From: Bartonella sp. HY038
GTDB lineage: Bacteria; Pseudomonadota; Alphaproteobacteria; Rhizobiales; Rhizobiaceae
Assembly (NCBI RefSeq): GCF_014117425.1
Contig: NZ_CP059725.1
Coordinates: 2,954,001-3,018,000 of the forward strand
Length of the DNA: 64,000 bases
Direction of reading: 5' to 3'
Made by a program: the position numbers and the translations under genes. The stretch's first letter is position 1, and each line of letters begins with the position of its first letter. The notes beneath the pieces were generated by a model that was not told where the DNA came from, ran no database searches, and saw only the letters and a list, made by a program, of their open reading frames with translations. Positions 47,776-58,300 of the stretch are shown piece after piece.

Positions 47776-50195
47776 ATAAGCTGCTCCTCCTGCATTTGCG
47801 CCAATACATCTTGCTCAAGAGCCAATCGTTGTAATACCGTGTTTTCATCAAGGCTAGAATGAAGCAATAAAAAATCTTCCTGATGATAATATTTACCAAT
47901 ATTTTTACCAAGCCGATCCAATTCATCTGGATCCAAGCGGCTAAAGGCCAAGCGCAAAAAGGGTAATATTTCAAGGAAACTATCGTCATCAAAACTCGTC
48001 AGCAGCATATCTGCCTTTTCCATTAATTGCGATACACGCCATAATAATTCACGCGAAATCGTAATCACCCCATGAAGCCAACCAACGCGCTCTTCACTCG
48101 TGCTATAAGCTGCCTGTATTTCCCCTGCAAAACGCTCAACCAATTGTTCATCACTTATTTGGCCATTAAGACAAGCAAGGGCGGCAATAGCACCACGTAT
48201 GACGGGCGGCGCATCGGTATTAGTGAGTAAATTTGCAATTCTTTCCTGAAATATTTCCCCATCAAGCTTTGTTGCTTCCCGTTCACTTAAAATAAGCAAT
48301 TCCCGTAAATTCGCTAATGCATCAACAAGAGCCATGCTTTGTTCGTTGTCAGCATGAATAATATTGGGTAGTAAAAACATGGCGCGGCGGTAGCAAATGG
48401 TAATTAAATCACGCACCACTTGCTCATCATCCAAAGCCAGCCATTTACGCGCTTGCCATAAGGCGAGCACCGATTTTAACCCATCAACAACACTTACAAG
48501 ATTAGCATCTGCAATAATTTCTTGTTCAATAAGCGGTAATATTTGCTTTGCAGCCCCTGATAAACCAGCTTCGCAAGCATTAATAAAAAGCCTAACAGCG
48601 CTTGCCGTCTCCCCACCATGCCCATTTTCTTTCAAGGCAGTAATATTGTGAAATAATTGCAACAATAGCGATTTTTGTAATGTGTCACTTTCACTTGCAA
48701 GCTCGATTAAACGCGCCTCGGTCAAGGGTGACCATTGAATGGTCCAGCTTTCAAATAAACGATCTGTTGCATAACCATTGCTAAAATCTGGCCCAGCGGT
48801 GCGACTAGCAAATTGCACATTTAAAAACTTCATTCCATGTAAAAAGCGGCTAATAGCGCGATGTTTTGGTTTGCGATAAATATCAAGAGTACGATTGCGT
48901 GCCTCCCCATCATCAATCTTAATACCTAACACACGCGCTTTAGCAAAAAAATCGCGTAAAAGCGGTGGCACAGCTGCTTTTGACGATATTGCACCAATGG
49001 TAGAACCCGTTAAAAACGAATAAAATTCGGCTAAGATTCCACTGCCTTCGCCACCTTCATGCCCTTTTAGTAAAGCGGTGCGTAAAGCATCTATAATATC
49101 ACTGCGCATTGGCCCTTTATGGCCACGCAACTGCGCCAAGCTATTGGCCATTTCCAACGCATTTACTAAAGCTGGAAATGCGATACGCTCATGGCGCATA
49201 TCTTTGCGCAAATGCGCAATAAATTCGATTACAATTTTTTCTGCAATAATCTCAAAAACGTTACTTGGCTTTGTTTCATCTTCAACAATGCAATTTTGTT
49301 GTTGCCAAAGCCGATCATAATACCAAGGAAAAGGCAAACCACTCATATAACCCGTAAGGGCATTTAACTGACGAAAGCCATAGCGGATCAAATATGATTC
49401 CTCTAGCGTTTCCACGATCTTTGCTTGTTGTGGCGCACGCACCAAATCCAGTAAAACAGGTGCATGGAAACCACCAACAATAATTACGATCGGACCAGTT
49501 TTTTTAGCGCTCTCGCGGGCAATAATTGCCGCCATTTGCGCTTCACGCTCCAAAGTGCCATCACGTTGCAAAAGTTCATCATTGGTAGATTGACGCATAT
49601 GATCACAATAAACACCAATCCCAGAAAATAGACCGCGCCAATCGCTTTCACCAAGCTGTGTTTCAAACATCTGGTCCCATAATTCATCACCATCGCGGCA
49701 ACCAATTTTTTGACAAAGTGCCTTGGTATAATCACTACTATCAAAATAGTCCTTGCTTAAGGGAACGAACTTATTGGCAATATGGCTTTGTTTTTCTTCA
49801 TCACTTTCATCATCGTTAATGTCATTATCGTCAGATGTATCATTTTGAAATCGGGAAAAAATGGGTAGATCAATAAAATGCGTCTCGACCTTGTTTTGGT
49901 GTGCCCATAATAAGCCAATATATTCAGGGCTATGGCTACAAATTGGATAATAGCTGCTACCTAACGCATTTTTAGAGGGAAAAGTAACAATGGCGACTGG
50001 CGGAACAGTGCCATCATCAATGATCTGATCTATAAGGCGATCATAATGATTAGGGCCTTCAATCAGCACCGTTTTAGGCTTGATTTCGTCAAGTAATAAA
50101 CGCACAGCAAAAGCACATGCCGGACTATGATGGCGTACCGGCACAATGGTAATCTGCAACTTTTCATCATAAAGAAAAGACGGATGTTTTGTCAT
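47772..50195 (-). CDS. yehM: DUF5682-family protein (YehM-like)
   Basis: This is an 807-aa protein. The N-terminal ~260 residues carry VRHHSPAC (20-27), VLIEGPNHYD (43-52), an acidic insert rich in Asp/Glu (about 125-145), a helix R-E-A-Q-M-A-A-I-I and GGFHAP (about 241-246). The pattern H..S...L....P..VLIEGP... then R...M...I........GGFHA resembles the TraB/TIKI/EreA hydrolase superfamily, so a catalytic N-terminal domain is likely. The C-terminal ~500 residues are helical and repeat-like. The start at 50195 overlaps the ATPase stop (ATGA), whereas the frame is open to 50237. It is the second gene of the operon. Confidence 0.85.
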   Translation of the reverse strand: MTKHPSFLYDEKLQITIVPVRHHSPACAFAVRLLLDEIKPKTVLIEGPNHYDRLIDQIIDDGTVPPVAIVTFPSKNALGSSYYPICSHSPEYIGLLWAHQNKVETHFIDLPIFSRFQNDTSDDNDINDDESDEEKQSHIANKFVPLSKDYFDSSDYTKALCQKIGCRDGDELWDQMFETQLGESDWRGLFSGIGVYCDHMRQSTNDELLQRDGTLEREAQMAAIIARESAKKTGPIVIIVGGFHAPVLLDLVRAPQQAKIVETLEESYLIRYGFRQLNALTGYMSGLPFPWYYDRLWQQQNCIVEDETKPSNVFEIIAEKIVIEFIAHLRKDMRHERIAFPALVNALEMANSLAQLRGHKGPMRSDIIDALRTALLKGHEGGEGSGILAEFYSFLTGSTIGAISSKAAVPPLLRDFFAKARVLGIKIDDGEARNRTLDIYRKPKHRAISRFLHGMKFLNVQFASRTAGPDFSNGYATDRLFESWTIQWSPLTEARLIELASESDTLQKSLLLQLFHNITALKENGHGGETASAVRLFINACEAGLSGAAKQILPLIEQEIIADANLVSVVDGLKSVLALWQARKWLALDDEQVVRDLITICYRRAMFLLPNIIHADNEQSMALVDALANLRELLILSEREATKLDGEIFQERIANLLTNTDAPPVIRGAIAALACLNGQISDEQLVERFAGEIQAAYSTSEERVGWLHGVITISRELLWRVSQLMEKADMLLTSFDDDSFLEILPFLRLAFSRLDPDELDRLGKNIGKYYHQEDFLLLHSSLDENTVLQRLALEQDVLAQMQEEQLI

Positions 50196-51286
50196 GTGAG
50201 TTTTAAGGCTCGCGCTGCGCTGTAAAATTCCCTCCAAGGGCCTTTTTTACCGGCGCGATCTTTAACTATATAATCAATATAGGCTTTAAATCTTTTGCCA
50301 TCCTCCGGCTCATCTTTTAAAATAACCCCTTGTATTTGGTGGGCGATATGGGCGCCCGATACACTGCCATTATCCAAAAAGGCCGCTTCCAGCGCGGCTG
50401 CTTGCATAACATTTACCGCTTCTGCCGTTGACATAACCGCATCAGGTTTGGTGAGCGCTATCCCCTCACGCGTGCGGCCAGTGCGCAAATCCTGAAAAGT
50501 TTCAACCAAAATATCTATTGTTGCATCTATATTGCTAACCTCAATGCCAAGCGGCGCTAACCTCGCATCAAGCTGTTGGCGCACCAAGGCGCGCTCTTGC
50601 TCGCCATCACTGATTGGATGAACAATTTCAAAATTAAAACGTCTTTTTAAAGCGCTCGACATTTCATTTACGCCGCGATCACGTAAATTGGCCGTTGCAA
50701 TAATATTAAACCCCGGCGCTGCACGCAAAGCATCATTTGAACCAAGTTCAGGTATTGCTAAAGATTTTTCGGACATGATAGAAATCAGCGCATCTTGCAC
50801 TTCCGGCGGGCAACGGGTAATTTCTTCAAAGCGGACGATGCGCCCTTCTTTCATAGCTGAAAAAATCGGGGAAGCAACCAGCGCTCGTTCACTTGGCCCT
50901 TCAGCAAGCAGCAAAGCATAATTCCATGAATAGCGAATATGATCTTCACTGGTACCAGCAGAACCTTGCACAATAAGCCCTGAATGACCGCTAATGGCGG
51001 CGGCTAATAATTCTGATAGTAGCGATTTTGCCGTGCCCGGCTCTCCTGCCAACATCAGCCCTTGCGCACTCATCAAGGAAACAATAGCACGATCAATTAA
51101 ACTATCTTCGCCATAAATCTTACGGGAAATGCCCTTTTTTTCATCACCAACAATGAAACACCGAACAAAACGCGGCGACAACAGCCAACCTTTCGGCTTT
51201 GGTAAATCATCAAGGCTTTTTAAGCTTTGCAATTCATCCGCATAGATTTCTTCAGCAGGTTGCCGCAAACTGGCCTTTTTTTCCAT
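50192..51286 (-). CDS. yehL: MoxR-type AAA+ ATPase (YehL-like)
   Basis: This is a 364-aa AAA+ ATPase of the MoxR group. Walker A is GEPGTAKS (81-88), Walker B is IVRFEE (150-155, with Glu in place of the usual Asp), sensor 1 lies in IIATANLRDRG (about 196), and arginine-finger residues in SSALKRRFN. AAAGG about 9 bases upstream supports the ATG at 51286. It leads a four-gene operon with 4-base overlaps at every junction, implying a fixed-ratio complex with DUF5682, VWA and SWIM proteins. It is divergent from the DUF4132 array across 181 bases. Confidence 0.92.
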   Translation of the reverse strand: MEKKASLRQPAEEIYADELQSLKSLDDLPKPKGWLLSPRFVRCFIVGDEKKGISRKIYGEDSLIDRAIVSLMSAQGLMLAGEPGTAKSLLSELLAAAISGHSGLIVQGSAGTSEDHIRYSWNYALLLAEGPSERALVASPIFSAMKEGRIVRFEEITRCPPEVQDALISIMSEKSLAIPELGSNDALRAAPGFNIIATANLRDRGVNEMSSALKRRFNFEIVHPISDGEQERALVRQQLDARLAPLGIEVSNIDATIDILVETFQDLRTGRTREGIALTKPDAVMSTAEAVNVMQAAALEAAFLDNGSVSGAHIAHQIQGVILKDEPEDGKRFKAYIDYIVKDRAGKKGPWREFYSAARALKLT

Positions 51287-51402
51287 AGACTATGACCTTT
51301 ATATTATAAATATAAGAATACACTAATATTATTTTAGAAAAATTATAATTCTTGTGAATTAAAACATATACTAAAAACTATAATTTACATTGATTTGTAG
51401 TC

Positions 51403-51430
51403 TTGCCGCCTCATTGAAAATAGATATTAT
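51403..51430 (+). promoter_or_regulatory. Putative promoter of the DUF4132 array
   Basis: TTGCCG (51403-51408), a 16-base spacer and TATTAT (51425-51430) lie about 38 bases before the first DUF4132 ATG, followed by an AAAAGGGG ribosome site. The spacing fits a sigma-70-type promoter; the match is modest. The rest of the 181-base divergent region is very AT-rich and must also serve the ATPase operon. Confidence 0.4.
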
Positions 51431-51467
51431 ACTTTGCAAGGATCACGTCAATTAAAAAGGGGTAGCT

Positions 51468-54400
51468 ATGAACAGCTTAAAGCTAGGCAGCAATTTGACT
51501 GTTGAAGATACGCCACCCAAAGTTTCATTGGATCGCTACCGGATTACCTCTGGATTAAATAGTATGCGCATGGGAGATTTAACTTTAGCACCAGCCTTAT
51601 GTGATTACATAGAAACTGGCAAAAATGAAGCAATCTTGCTCCAAGCTAGAGGTAAGGCTACAACAACCTATTGCAACCTACATAATGGCAAAATACTATA
51701 TGCATTAAATTATAAATGGCAACCATTAGCTTTTATACGCTTAGGCAAAGTTTTAGCTTCATTATCGCCAATAACAAGTACAAATTATAAGATGCGCGGC
51801 ACTAGCATATCACCAGATTGGTGGCGTTATAGCGTATATTACTTGCAAAATTTAGATCATAGCTCAATTGCGGCTGCCTCTGATGAATTATATGCATTAA
51901 TTCAAAAACCCGGAAAACTTTTGTTAGAATTGGCTGATATTGGCGGCTTAGGCGTTGAAGATATTTTTGACGTATTTATTCACAACTATAATGGTTATCG
52001 CAATGAAGTAATCCTAAAAGACTTCTACGGCATTGAAGATTGGTTCATAGAAAATAGACAAACGATCATCTCTCTCGCCAAGAAACTTCCAAGCAATAAT
52101 ATGATTGAATTTTGCGTTTCTCTTTACAAATTGAATCTCGTCGAACCTTTTACTGATTTCCTAATTGAAGAAACAATGAGTAAAAGCAAAACTGTTCGCC
52201 AAAAAGCATTACTTTCACTAAACCATGCTGATAAAATCATATTAAAAGAACGCATATTGCAGCTTTTTCCAACACAGCCGAGTGCGAACCAAATTTTATT
52301 AGTAAATGCAGTGATCGTACTTTTTAACGAGCAAGCAAAATCAATATTGGAAATATGGAAAAACGATAAAAATCCACCCAAACTTAAAAAAACAATTGAA
52401 GAGCAGTTAAACTTCCAAAACGCCACTGCGCACTCAGCTCAACAAGATTTTTCAAATAGTGGCGGTTCCTATCTTGCTTTAGATGGCAGTATCGTCACTA
52501 TTCCTGCTTATGACAAGGCAAAGGAACAAGTCCATTTCGCTATTAATCCTATTGATGAAAGCTATTTTTTACCGGTTTTTGATGCACTTGCAAATTATAA
52601 TCACCATTTTGATAAATCCTTGGCAAGACGAAATCCAAACGATAAATGGCATTGGACTAAAAACGCAAAAAAACTTGACAAACAGCAGGTCAATAAAGAG
52701 CTGCACGCTATTTTATCGGGAAGTTTAGATAAAGCCTTATCGAGCCATAACTTATTTGACACCCATCAAAAGCGCAATTTTGATACCTCAGGCTTGAAAG
52801 AATTTGCGCAATGTAAAGACCTTTCGCTTTACCAACTCATGCTATTGTTAAATATGGAACATTATGTTGATCATTTATCGAATTTAAGCACTTTTGGGGA
52901 AAATATTTTTGGTCCTGTTATTTTAAAAAAAATGCGTGAAATTGGCGATTGGCGAGTTTTAAACCATATTTGTATTAAACAACAAAGACGCCCAATTTTG
53001 GAGCACCTTTTAACTGCAATGGAATGTTATGATTTGCCCCTTATTCCATTTATAAAGGCTGAAGATCTTTGGACGCTTGTTGCCGAAAATCTTGATCTTC
53101 TTGACCAAGCCTTTAATATTGCTCCTCCAATTGATAATGTCAGCTATCGTTTTGATATTGCATTTTATCTACTAACACTATTACCCAAAGTTCCAATGCG
53201 TTATGCGACAGCCCTCATACTGATGGTGACTGGTAACAACTTGAATGGCAATAGGATAACTCGGCAAGAAAGACAGCAAGCTCGTACGTTATTAGCAGCC
53301 TCACCACAGCTTGATCCTGCTATTTCAGGGCTTTTAGAAAATGAACAAAAAGAAATACGCATTAAAGCAGCCGATTGGCTAAAAAGCCGTAAAGCCGTTT
53401 CGCAAATTCCTGCTTTGCAAGCAGCACTTAAAAAAGAAAAAAATGATGCAGTACGCGGAGCACTTCTTTCTGCACTTCAACATTTAGGTGATGATATTTC
53501 CAGCCACTTTGTAGCAGAAAAATTACTAAGCGAGGCACAAAAGAGATTGGAAAAGGCCAAGGGAAAAGAACTTGATTGGTTTCCTTTTTCCCAATTACCG
53601 CAGGTTACTTGGAACAACGGCAATGCCGTTGACCCTCTGATTATCCGTTGGCTATTAATCCTTGCCACAAAGTTAAAGCAACCGCAAGGCAATCCGATGA
53701 TAACCTTGTGGCTTGATCAATTTACAAAAGAAAGCGCCCATACCCTTGGGGCTTTCATTGTGGAAGCGTGGATTGCCTATGACACGCCAATGACAACCAA
53801 TGAAGAAGCGACAAGTTTTGCTATAGCTCATATTGATCAGCGCTTACAAACCAATTTACAATTAGTTAAGGCAGCACCACAATCTGCATCTTTCTATACA
53901 ACCGACCGCGATTTACTATTTGAAGAACTTCGCCATGAAAAATTAGGCAAATACAAACAAAGCGCGATTGACAGTAAGGGTATTTTAGCCCTCGCAACCC
54001 GTACTGATGGCGCAATCATTGCAGCCATTGGCAGTAGCTATATTAAAAAACATGGCAAGCGCACCGCCCAAGCCAAAGCAATCATTGACATGCTGGCAGG
54101 AAATCCGGCCCCTGCTGCTATCCAAGCAATTTTAGCGGCAGCAACCCGCACCAAACAAAAAACGGTGCAAGACCATGCACGCCAAGCCATTAATGACATT
54201 GCTGAGCAGTATGGTTGGACCTTAGACGAATTGGCTGATCGCACTATTCCAACGGCAGGGCTTGATGATAATGGCGAAGCAGAGCTTGCTTGTGGCAAGG
54301 GGCGAATTTTTAAACTTAAACTCAATGAGCAAGGCAATCTTATTATTTTTAACGATAAGGGCAGCCAAATAAAAAGCTTGCCAACCGCAAGTAATGCGCT

Positions 54401-55220
54401 TGAAAGCCAAGAGATTAATGAGGCCAAAAAATTTATAGCCAATGCGCAAAAGGAAATAAAGCAAGTTGGCACAGTACAAACAGAGCGGCTTTTTGAGGCC
54501 ATGTGCTTGGAGCGTGTTTGGTCGGTTGAAGAATGGCAAAACTATCTTTTCAACCACCCTGTAATGCGGAAAATTATCTGCGGACTTATTTGGATTGGTA
54601 TGGATAATGATGGAAAACCACTATTAACATTTAGACCAATGGAGGATGGCAGCTTTACCGATAGTAGTGATGAAGCGGTTGATTTAAATAAAGTATCAAC
54701 TATTAAACTTGCCCATATTAACTTGCTAAATAATGAAGAAGGCAATGCTTGGCGTCACCATAAAAAAGATTATGCATTAACGCCGCCTTTTAGGCAATTG
54801 CGTGAAGATTTACCAACCATATCGAACAGTATAAAGCAGCAATTCGAAATTACCGATCGCATCGGCTTTATGGTTGAAAGCAATAGCTTGCGTAACGTGG
54901 CTAACAAGCTTGGCTATCAGCGCGGCGATGTTGTTGATGGCGGTTATTTCACGAATTATATTCGCCGCCATACATGCCTTAACCTTGTTGCTAGCATTAA
55001 TTTTACCGGCAATATTTTGCCTGAAAAAAATATATCAGCGGCTTTAACTAGCCTTTGCTTTTATAAAATGAGCAATAATAAATATTCTGCAAATATGGAA
55101 ATCACTTTGGAAGAAGTTCCACCCGTTTTACTTGCTGAAACTTATGCCGATTATCATGCTATGGCAGCCGCAGGAACTGGTTTTGACAAGGATTGGGAAG
55201 CCAAATCTGAACTTTATTAA
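51468..55220 (+). CDS. DUF4132 protein, array copy 1 (YehI/MolR-like)
   Basis: This is a 1250-aa soluble protein with no signal peptide. The N-terminal block includes KWQPLAFIRLGKV (~83) and SPDWWRYSV (~113). A helical-repeat middle has HEAT-like units such as IPALQAALKKEKNDAVRGAL. The conserved C-terminal region carries RTIPTAGLDDNGEAELACGK (~920), TERLFEAMCLERVW (~1004), FRPMEDGSFTDS and the closing PPVLLAETYADYHAMAAAGT; the last ~200 residues are the DUF4132 domain. AAAAGGGG precedes the ATG. E. coli YehI and MolR share this architecture and sit beside yehLMPQ. No enzymatic residues are recognisable; scaffold or client-binding roles are plausible. Confidence 0.85.
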   Translation: MNSLKLGSNLTVEDTPPKVSLDRYRITSGLNSMRMGDLTLAPALCDYIETGKNEAILLQARGKATTTYCNLHNGKILYALNYKWQPLAFIRLGKVLASLSPITSTNYKMRGTSISPDWWRYSVYYLQNLDHSSIAAASDELYALIQKPGKLLLELADIGGLGVEDIFDVFIHNYNGYRNEVILKDFYGIEDWFIENRQTIISLAKKLPSNNMIEFCVSLYKLNLVEPFTDFLIEETMSKSKTVRQKALLSLNHADKIILKERILQLFPTQPSANQILLVNAVIVLFNEQAKSILEIWKNDKNPPKLKKTIEEQLNFQNATAHSAQQDFSNSGGSYLALDGSIVTIPAYDKAKEQVHFAINPIDESYFLPVFDALANYNHHFDKSLARRNPNDKWHWTKNAKKLDKQQVNKELHAILSGSLDKALSSHNLFDTHQKRNFDTSGLKEFAQCKDLSLYQLMLLLNMEHYVDHLSNLSTFGENIFGPVILKKMREIGDWRVLNHICIKQQRRPILEHLLTAMECYDLPLIPFIKAEDLWTLVAENLDLLDQAFNIAPPIDNVSYRFDIAFYLLTLLPKVPMRYATALILMVTGNNLNGNRITRQERQQARTLLAASPQLDPAISGLLENEQKEIRIKAADWLKSRKAVSQIPALQAALKKEKNDAVRGALLSALQHLGDDISSHFVAEKLLSEAQKRLEKAKGKELDWFPFSQLPQVTWNNGNAVDPLIIRWLLILATKLKQPQGNPMITLWLDQFTKESAHTLGAFIVEAWIAYDTPMTTNEEATSFAIAHIDQRLQTNLQLVKAAPQSASFYTTDRDLLFEELRHEKLGKYKQSAIDSKGILALATRTDGAIIAAIGSSYIKKHGKRTAQAKAIIDMLAGNPAPAAIQAILAAATRTKQKTVQDHARQAINDIAEQYGWTLDELADRTIPTAGLDDNGEAELACGKGRIFKLKLNEQGNLIIFNDKGSQIKSLPTASNALESQEINEAKKFIANAQKEIKQVGTVQTERLFEAMCLERVWSVEEWQNYLFNHPVMRKIICGLIWIGMDNDGKPLLTFRPMEDGSFTDSSDEAVDLNKVSTIKLAHINLLNNEEGNAWRHHKKDYALTPPFRQLREDLPTISNSIKQQFEITDRIGFMVESNSLRNVANKLGYQRGDVVDGGYFTNYIRRHTCLNLVASINFTGNILPEKNISAALTSLCFYKMSNNKYSANMEITLEEVPPVLLAETYADYHAMAAAGTGFDKDWEAKSELY

Positions 55221-55310
55221 CGTTATAAAACCATCACATATTTTTAATTTAGCACGCGTAAAATTAACAATTAAACTCGTTTGTCATATTATCATCTGAA
55301 AGGGATTAAG

Positions 55311-58300
55311 ATGAGCCTATTTAGAAAACTATTAAATAAATTTTCTAATAAATTCAACAAAGCAACCCTTTATGACCAAACAAGTGAAACCATAATTGTA
55401 AAGCGTAAATCTTTTGAAAAGCTGCTTGGAAGTTTAGGGCTAGAAGATAAAGACCTGATCCAAGACCTATACACCTATGTTGAAACAGGACAAAACCAAG
55501 CCATATTGCTAAAAGCCGCCCAATCAACCGATAATTTCTATTGGTATGATACCGGACTAATGCTCTATCTTCCGCAAATTTTTGACTATAATTGGCAACC
55601 GCTTGGTTACCTAAGAATGGCCAAGATAATAAAAAATTTGATCCGTCACCCTCTTTACTCCAGCCACGTCTATGGTAGCAAGACATCACCCGATGAATGG
55701 CGCTATTTTGTAACTTGTGCCATACTTGCGAGCAAAGACCGCAATGCACCGCCATCTGGGGGTAGCCTACAAGGCTATAAAATAGATTGGCAGCAATTTG
55801 AGCAATTGGCCAATTTATTCAATGCTTCTATGGCTGAAATATTCGATCTTCTGGTCACGGACCATCCCGCTATGCGTTTTTCGCAACAAATACGCAATCC
55901 TGACGATTTAAAGCAATGGTTTATTGATAATAAGCAAGAAATCATTGCACTTTTAAAAACAATTAAAGGCGAAAACCTCACCAATTTTTGCAAGCTCATT
56001 CAAACCCTTAAACTTTGTGATGACTATTTAGACGAGCTTTTGCAAATCAGCATGAATAGTTCAAAAGCTGTAAGAAGCGCAGCTCTTACAGCGATTTCAG
56101 CTGCCGATAAAAACCTATTTAAAGAAAAAATAGTTGCAATTTACCCTGACCAATCACCAAGCAACCGAGCTTTGCTAGCTTTAACAACGGTTACTATTTT
56201 AGAACGTGCGGCACTACCAATATTGCTAAATTGGCAAAGCACCGAAACAGCGGCAAAACCAAAAGAAACCATTAAACAACAATTGTCATTTTTAGGCAGC
56301 AATGGCGTTGAAGCTGATGATGGACTAAATAGTGATGACCGCTTAACCTATACGGCTCTTGACGGCAGTGTCATTACCGTACCGCCATGCGTATTTGATG
56401 ATGAGCAAAAGCAAAGTGAACTTGGTGATATTGATGAAATATTTTATACTAATTTTGCCAATGCGATTGATAATTATAACCAACACCTAGCGCAATTAAA
56501 AGCAAAAAGAAAAGAAAATGGTGGTACTTGGCATAGTTATGACGGCAAACAATTAGATAAAAAAATGATGTTGACGCAGCTGCGCAATGTTATGAAAGGC
56601 GAAATTGGTAAGGCTAAAAATTTAAACAATGCTTTTTTTATTTTATGGAGAAAAGACGTTGATCTTTCGGGAATAAGTGAATTTGTTGCCAATCCGCAAT
56701 TGTCACTTTATCAGCTTTTGGCATTATTGGTATCCACTACCACTAACCCACTTTATTACTTGTGTAATAGTGATCAACAATCCATCTTTCGACAAGCAAT
56801 CATCAGTAAAATTAAACAATTAAACGATCTGCGTGCTTTTGAGCGCATTTGGGTGAATAAGTTAAAACAACAATCTTTTTTACGTCAATTATTAACAGGC
56901 ACCTATTATAGTAGCGACCAATTTGATTTTCTAAACGATTGCGCTGAGCAATCAAGCAAGGATGCTGTTTCGTACTTTATTTTTGATGGCTTTGATCTAT
57001 TTGATGAAATTTTTGGATTAAAACCATCGCAAAATAAAGATCACTATGATGTTTACAAGGCTTTTTTACTATTAGAAATGCTGCCTAAAATACCAAAGCG
57101 CTATGCAACGGCATTAATGATAGTAGCAACCGGTGGCGCCTTATTTAGTGGGAGCATCAATAAAAACACTAGAATTTTAGGCCGCAATTTATTAGAAAGC
57201 ATGCCACACATCAATCCTGCTATTGCCAAATTATTGCAAGACGGACAACAAAATACGCGAGTGGAAGCGGCGCAATGGTTAGTTATACGCAAGGCAAAAG
57301 ATGAGCTTCCAGCGTTAAAAACAGCTTTAAAAAAAGAAAAAAGCGATGTTGCCCGCGCCGCCATGATATCAGCACTTGGCCAATTGGGCGGTGATGTTAG
57401 CGAATATTTGGCACCCGACAGATTATTATCAGACGCACAAAAAGGTTTGGAAAAAAATAAGGTCAAAGGCATTGACTGGTTTCCTTTTGACCAATTGCCA
57501 AAAGCTGAATGGAAAGATGGCAGCGCGGTTGAGCCGATTATTTTACAATGGTGGATTGTGCTTGCTGCCAAACTAAAAGAGCCACAAGGCAATGCCATGC
57601 TAAGCCTTTGGCTTGATCAATTAACTCCAGAAAGTGCCGATAAATTTGGTATTTTTGTTGCAAAAACATGGGTCGCCCATGACACATTTGCGGTTGGCAG
57701 TGATGAAGCCAATGCCTATGCATCTGCGCGCATTGATCAAGAGCTGCAAAGCAACCAACAAGCTGTAAAAAAGCACCCGCAATATGCTGAATACTATACC
57801 ACAGACCGCGATTTGCTCTTTCAAGAGCTTCGCCGCCATGTATTGGGTAATTATAAACAAAGTGCAATTGACGCAAAGGGTATTTTAGCCTTGGCGGCAC
57901 GCGGTAATGGTGCAGAAATTGCTGCTATTGGCAGTCAATATATCAAAAAACATGGCAAACGTGTTTCGCAAGCCAAAGCAATTATTGACATGTTAGCGGC
58001 AAATCCTTCCACTGCAGCCATTCAAATTGTATTAGCGTCGGCTAACCGTACCAAACAAAGGACAGTTCAAGAGCATGCGAAAAAGGCGATTGATGAAATT
58101 GCTGCAAAATATGGTTGGAGTTTAGAGGAACTAGCAGAACGCACCATTCCAACCGCTGGACTTGATGAAAATGGTTGTGCTGAACTTGAATGTGGTAAGG
58201 GCCGTATTTATAAATTGCAACTCAATAGCCTTGGTAATTTAATAATTTTAAATGATAAGGACAAAGAAGTTAAAGCCCTGCCAACACCTAATCCTAATGA

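Noticed and set aside
51287..51467. Small RNA or riboswitch in the divergent region of the ATPase and DUF4132 genes
   Set aside because: The region is short and AT-rich, with no stable hairpin or known aptamer pattern visible.
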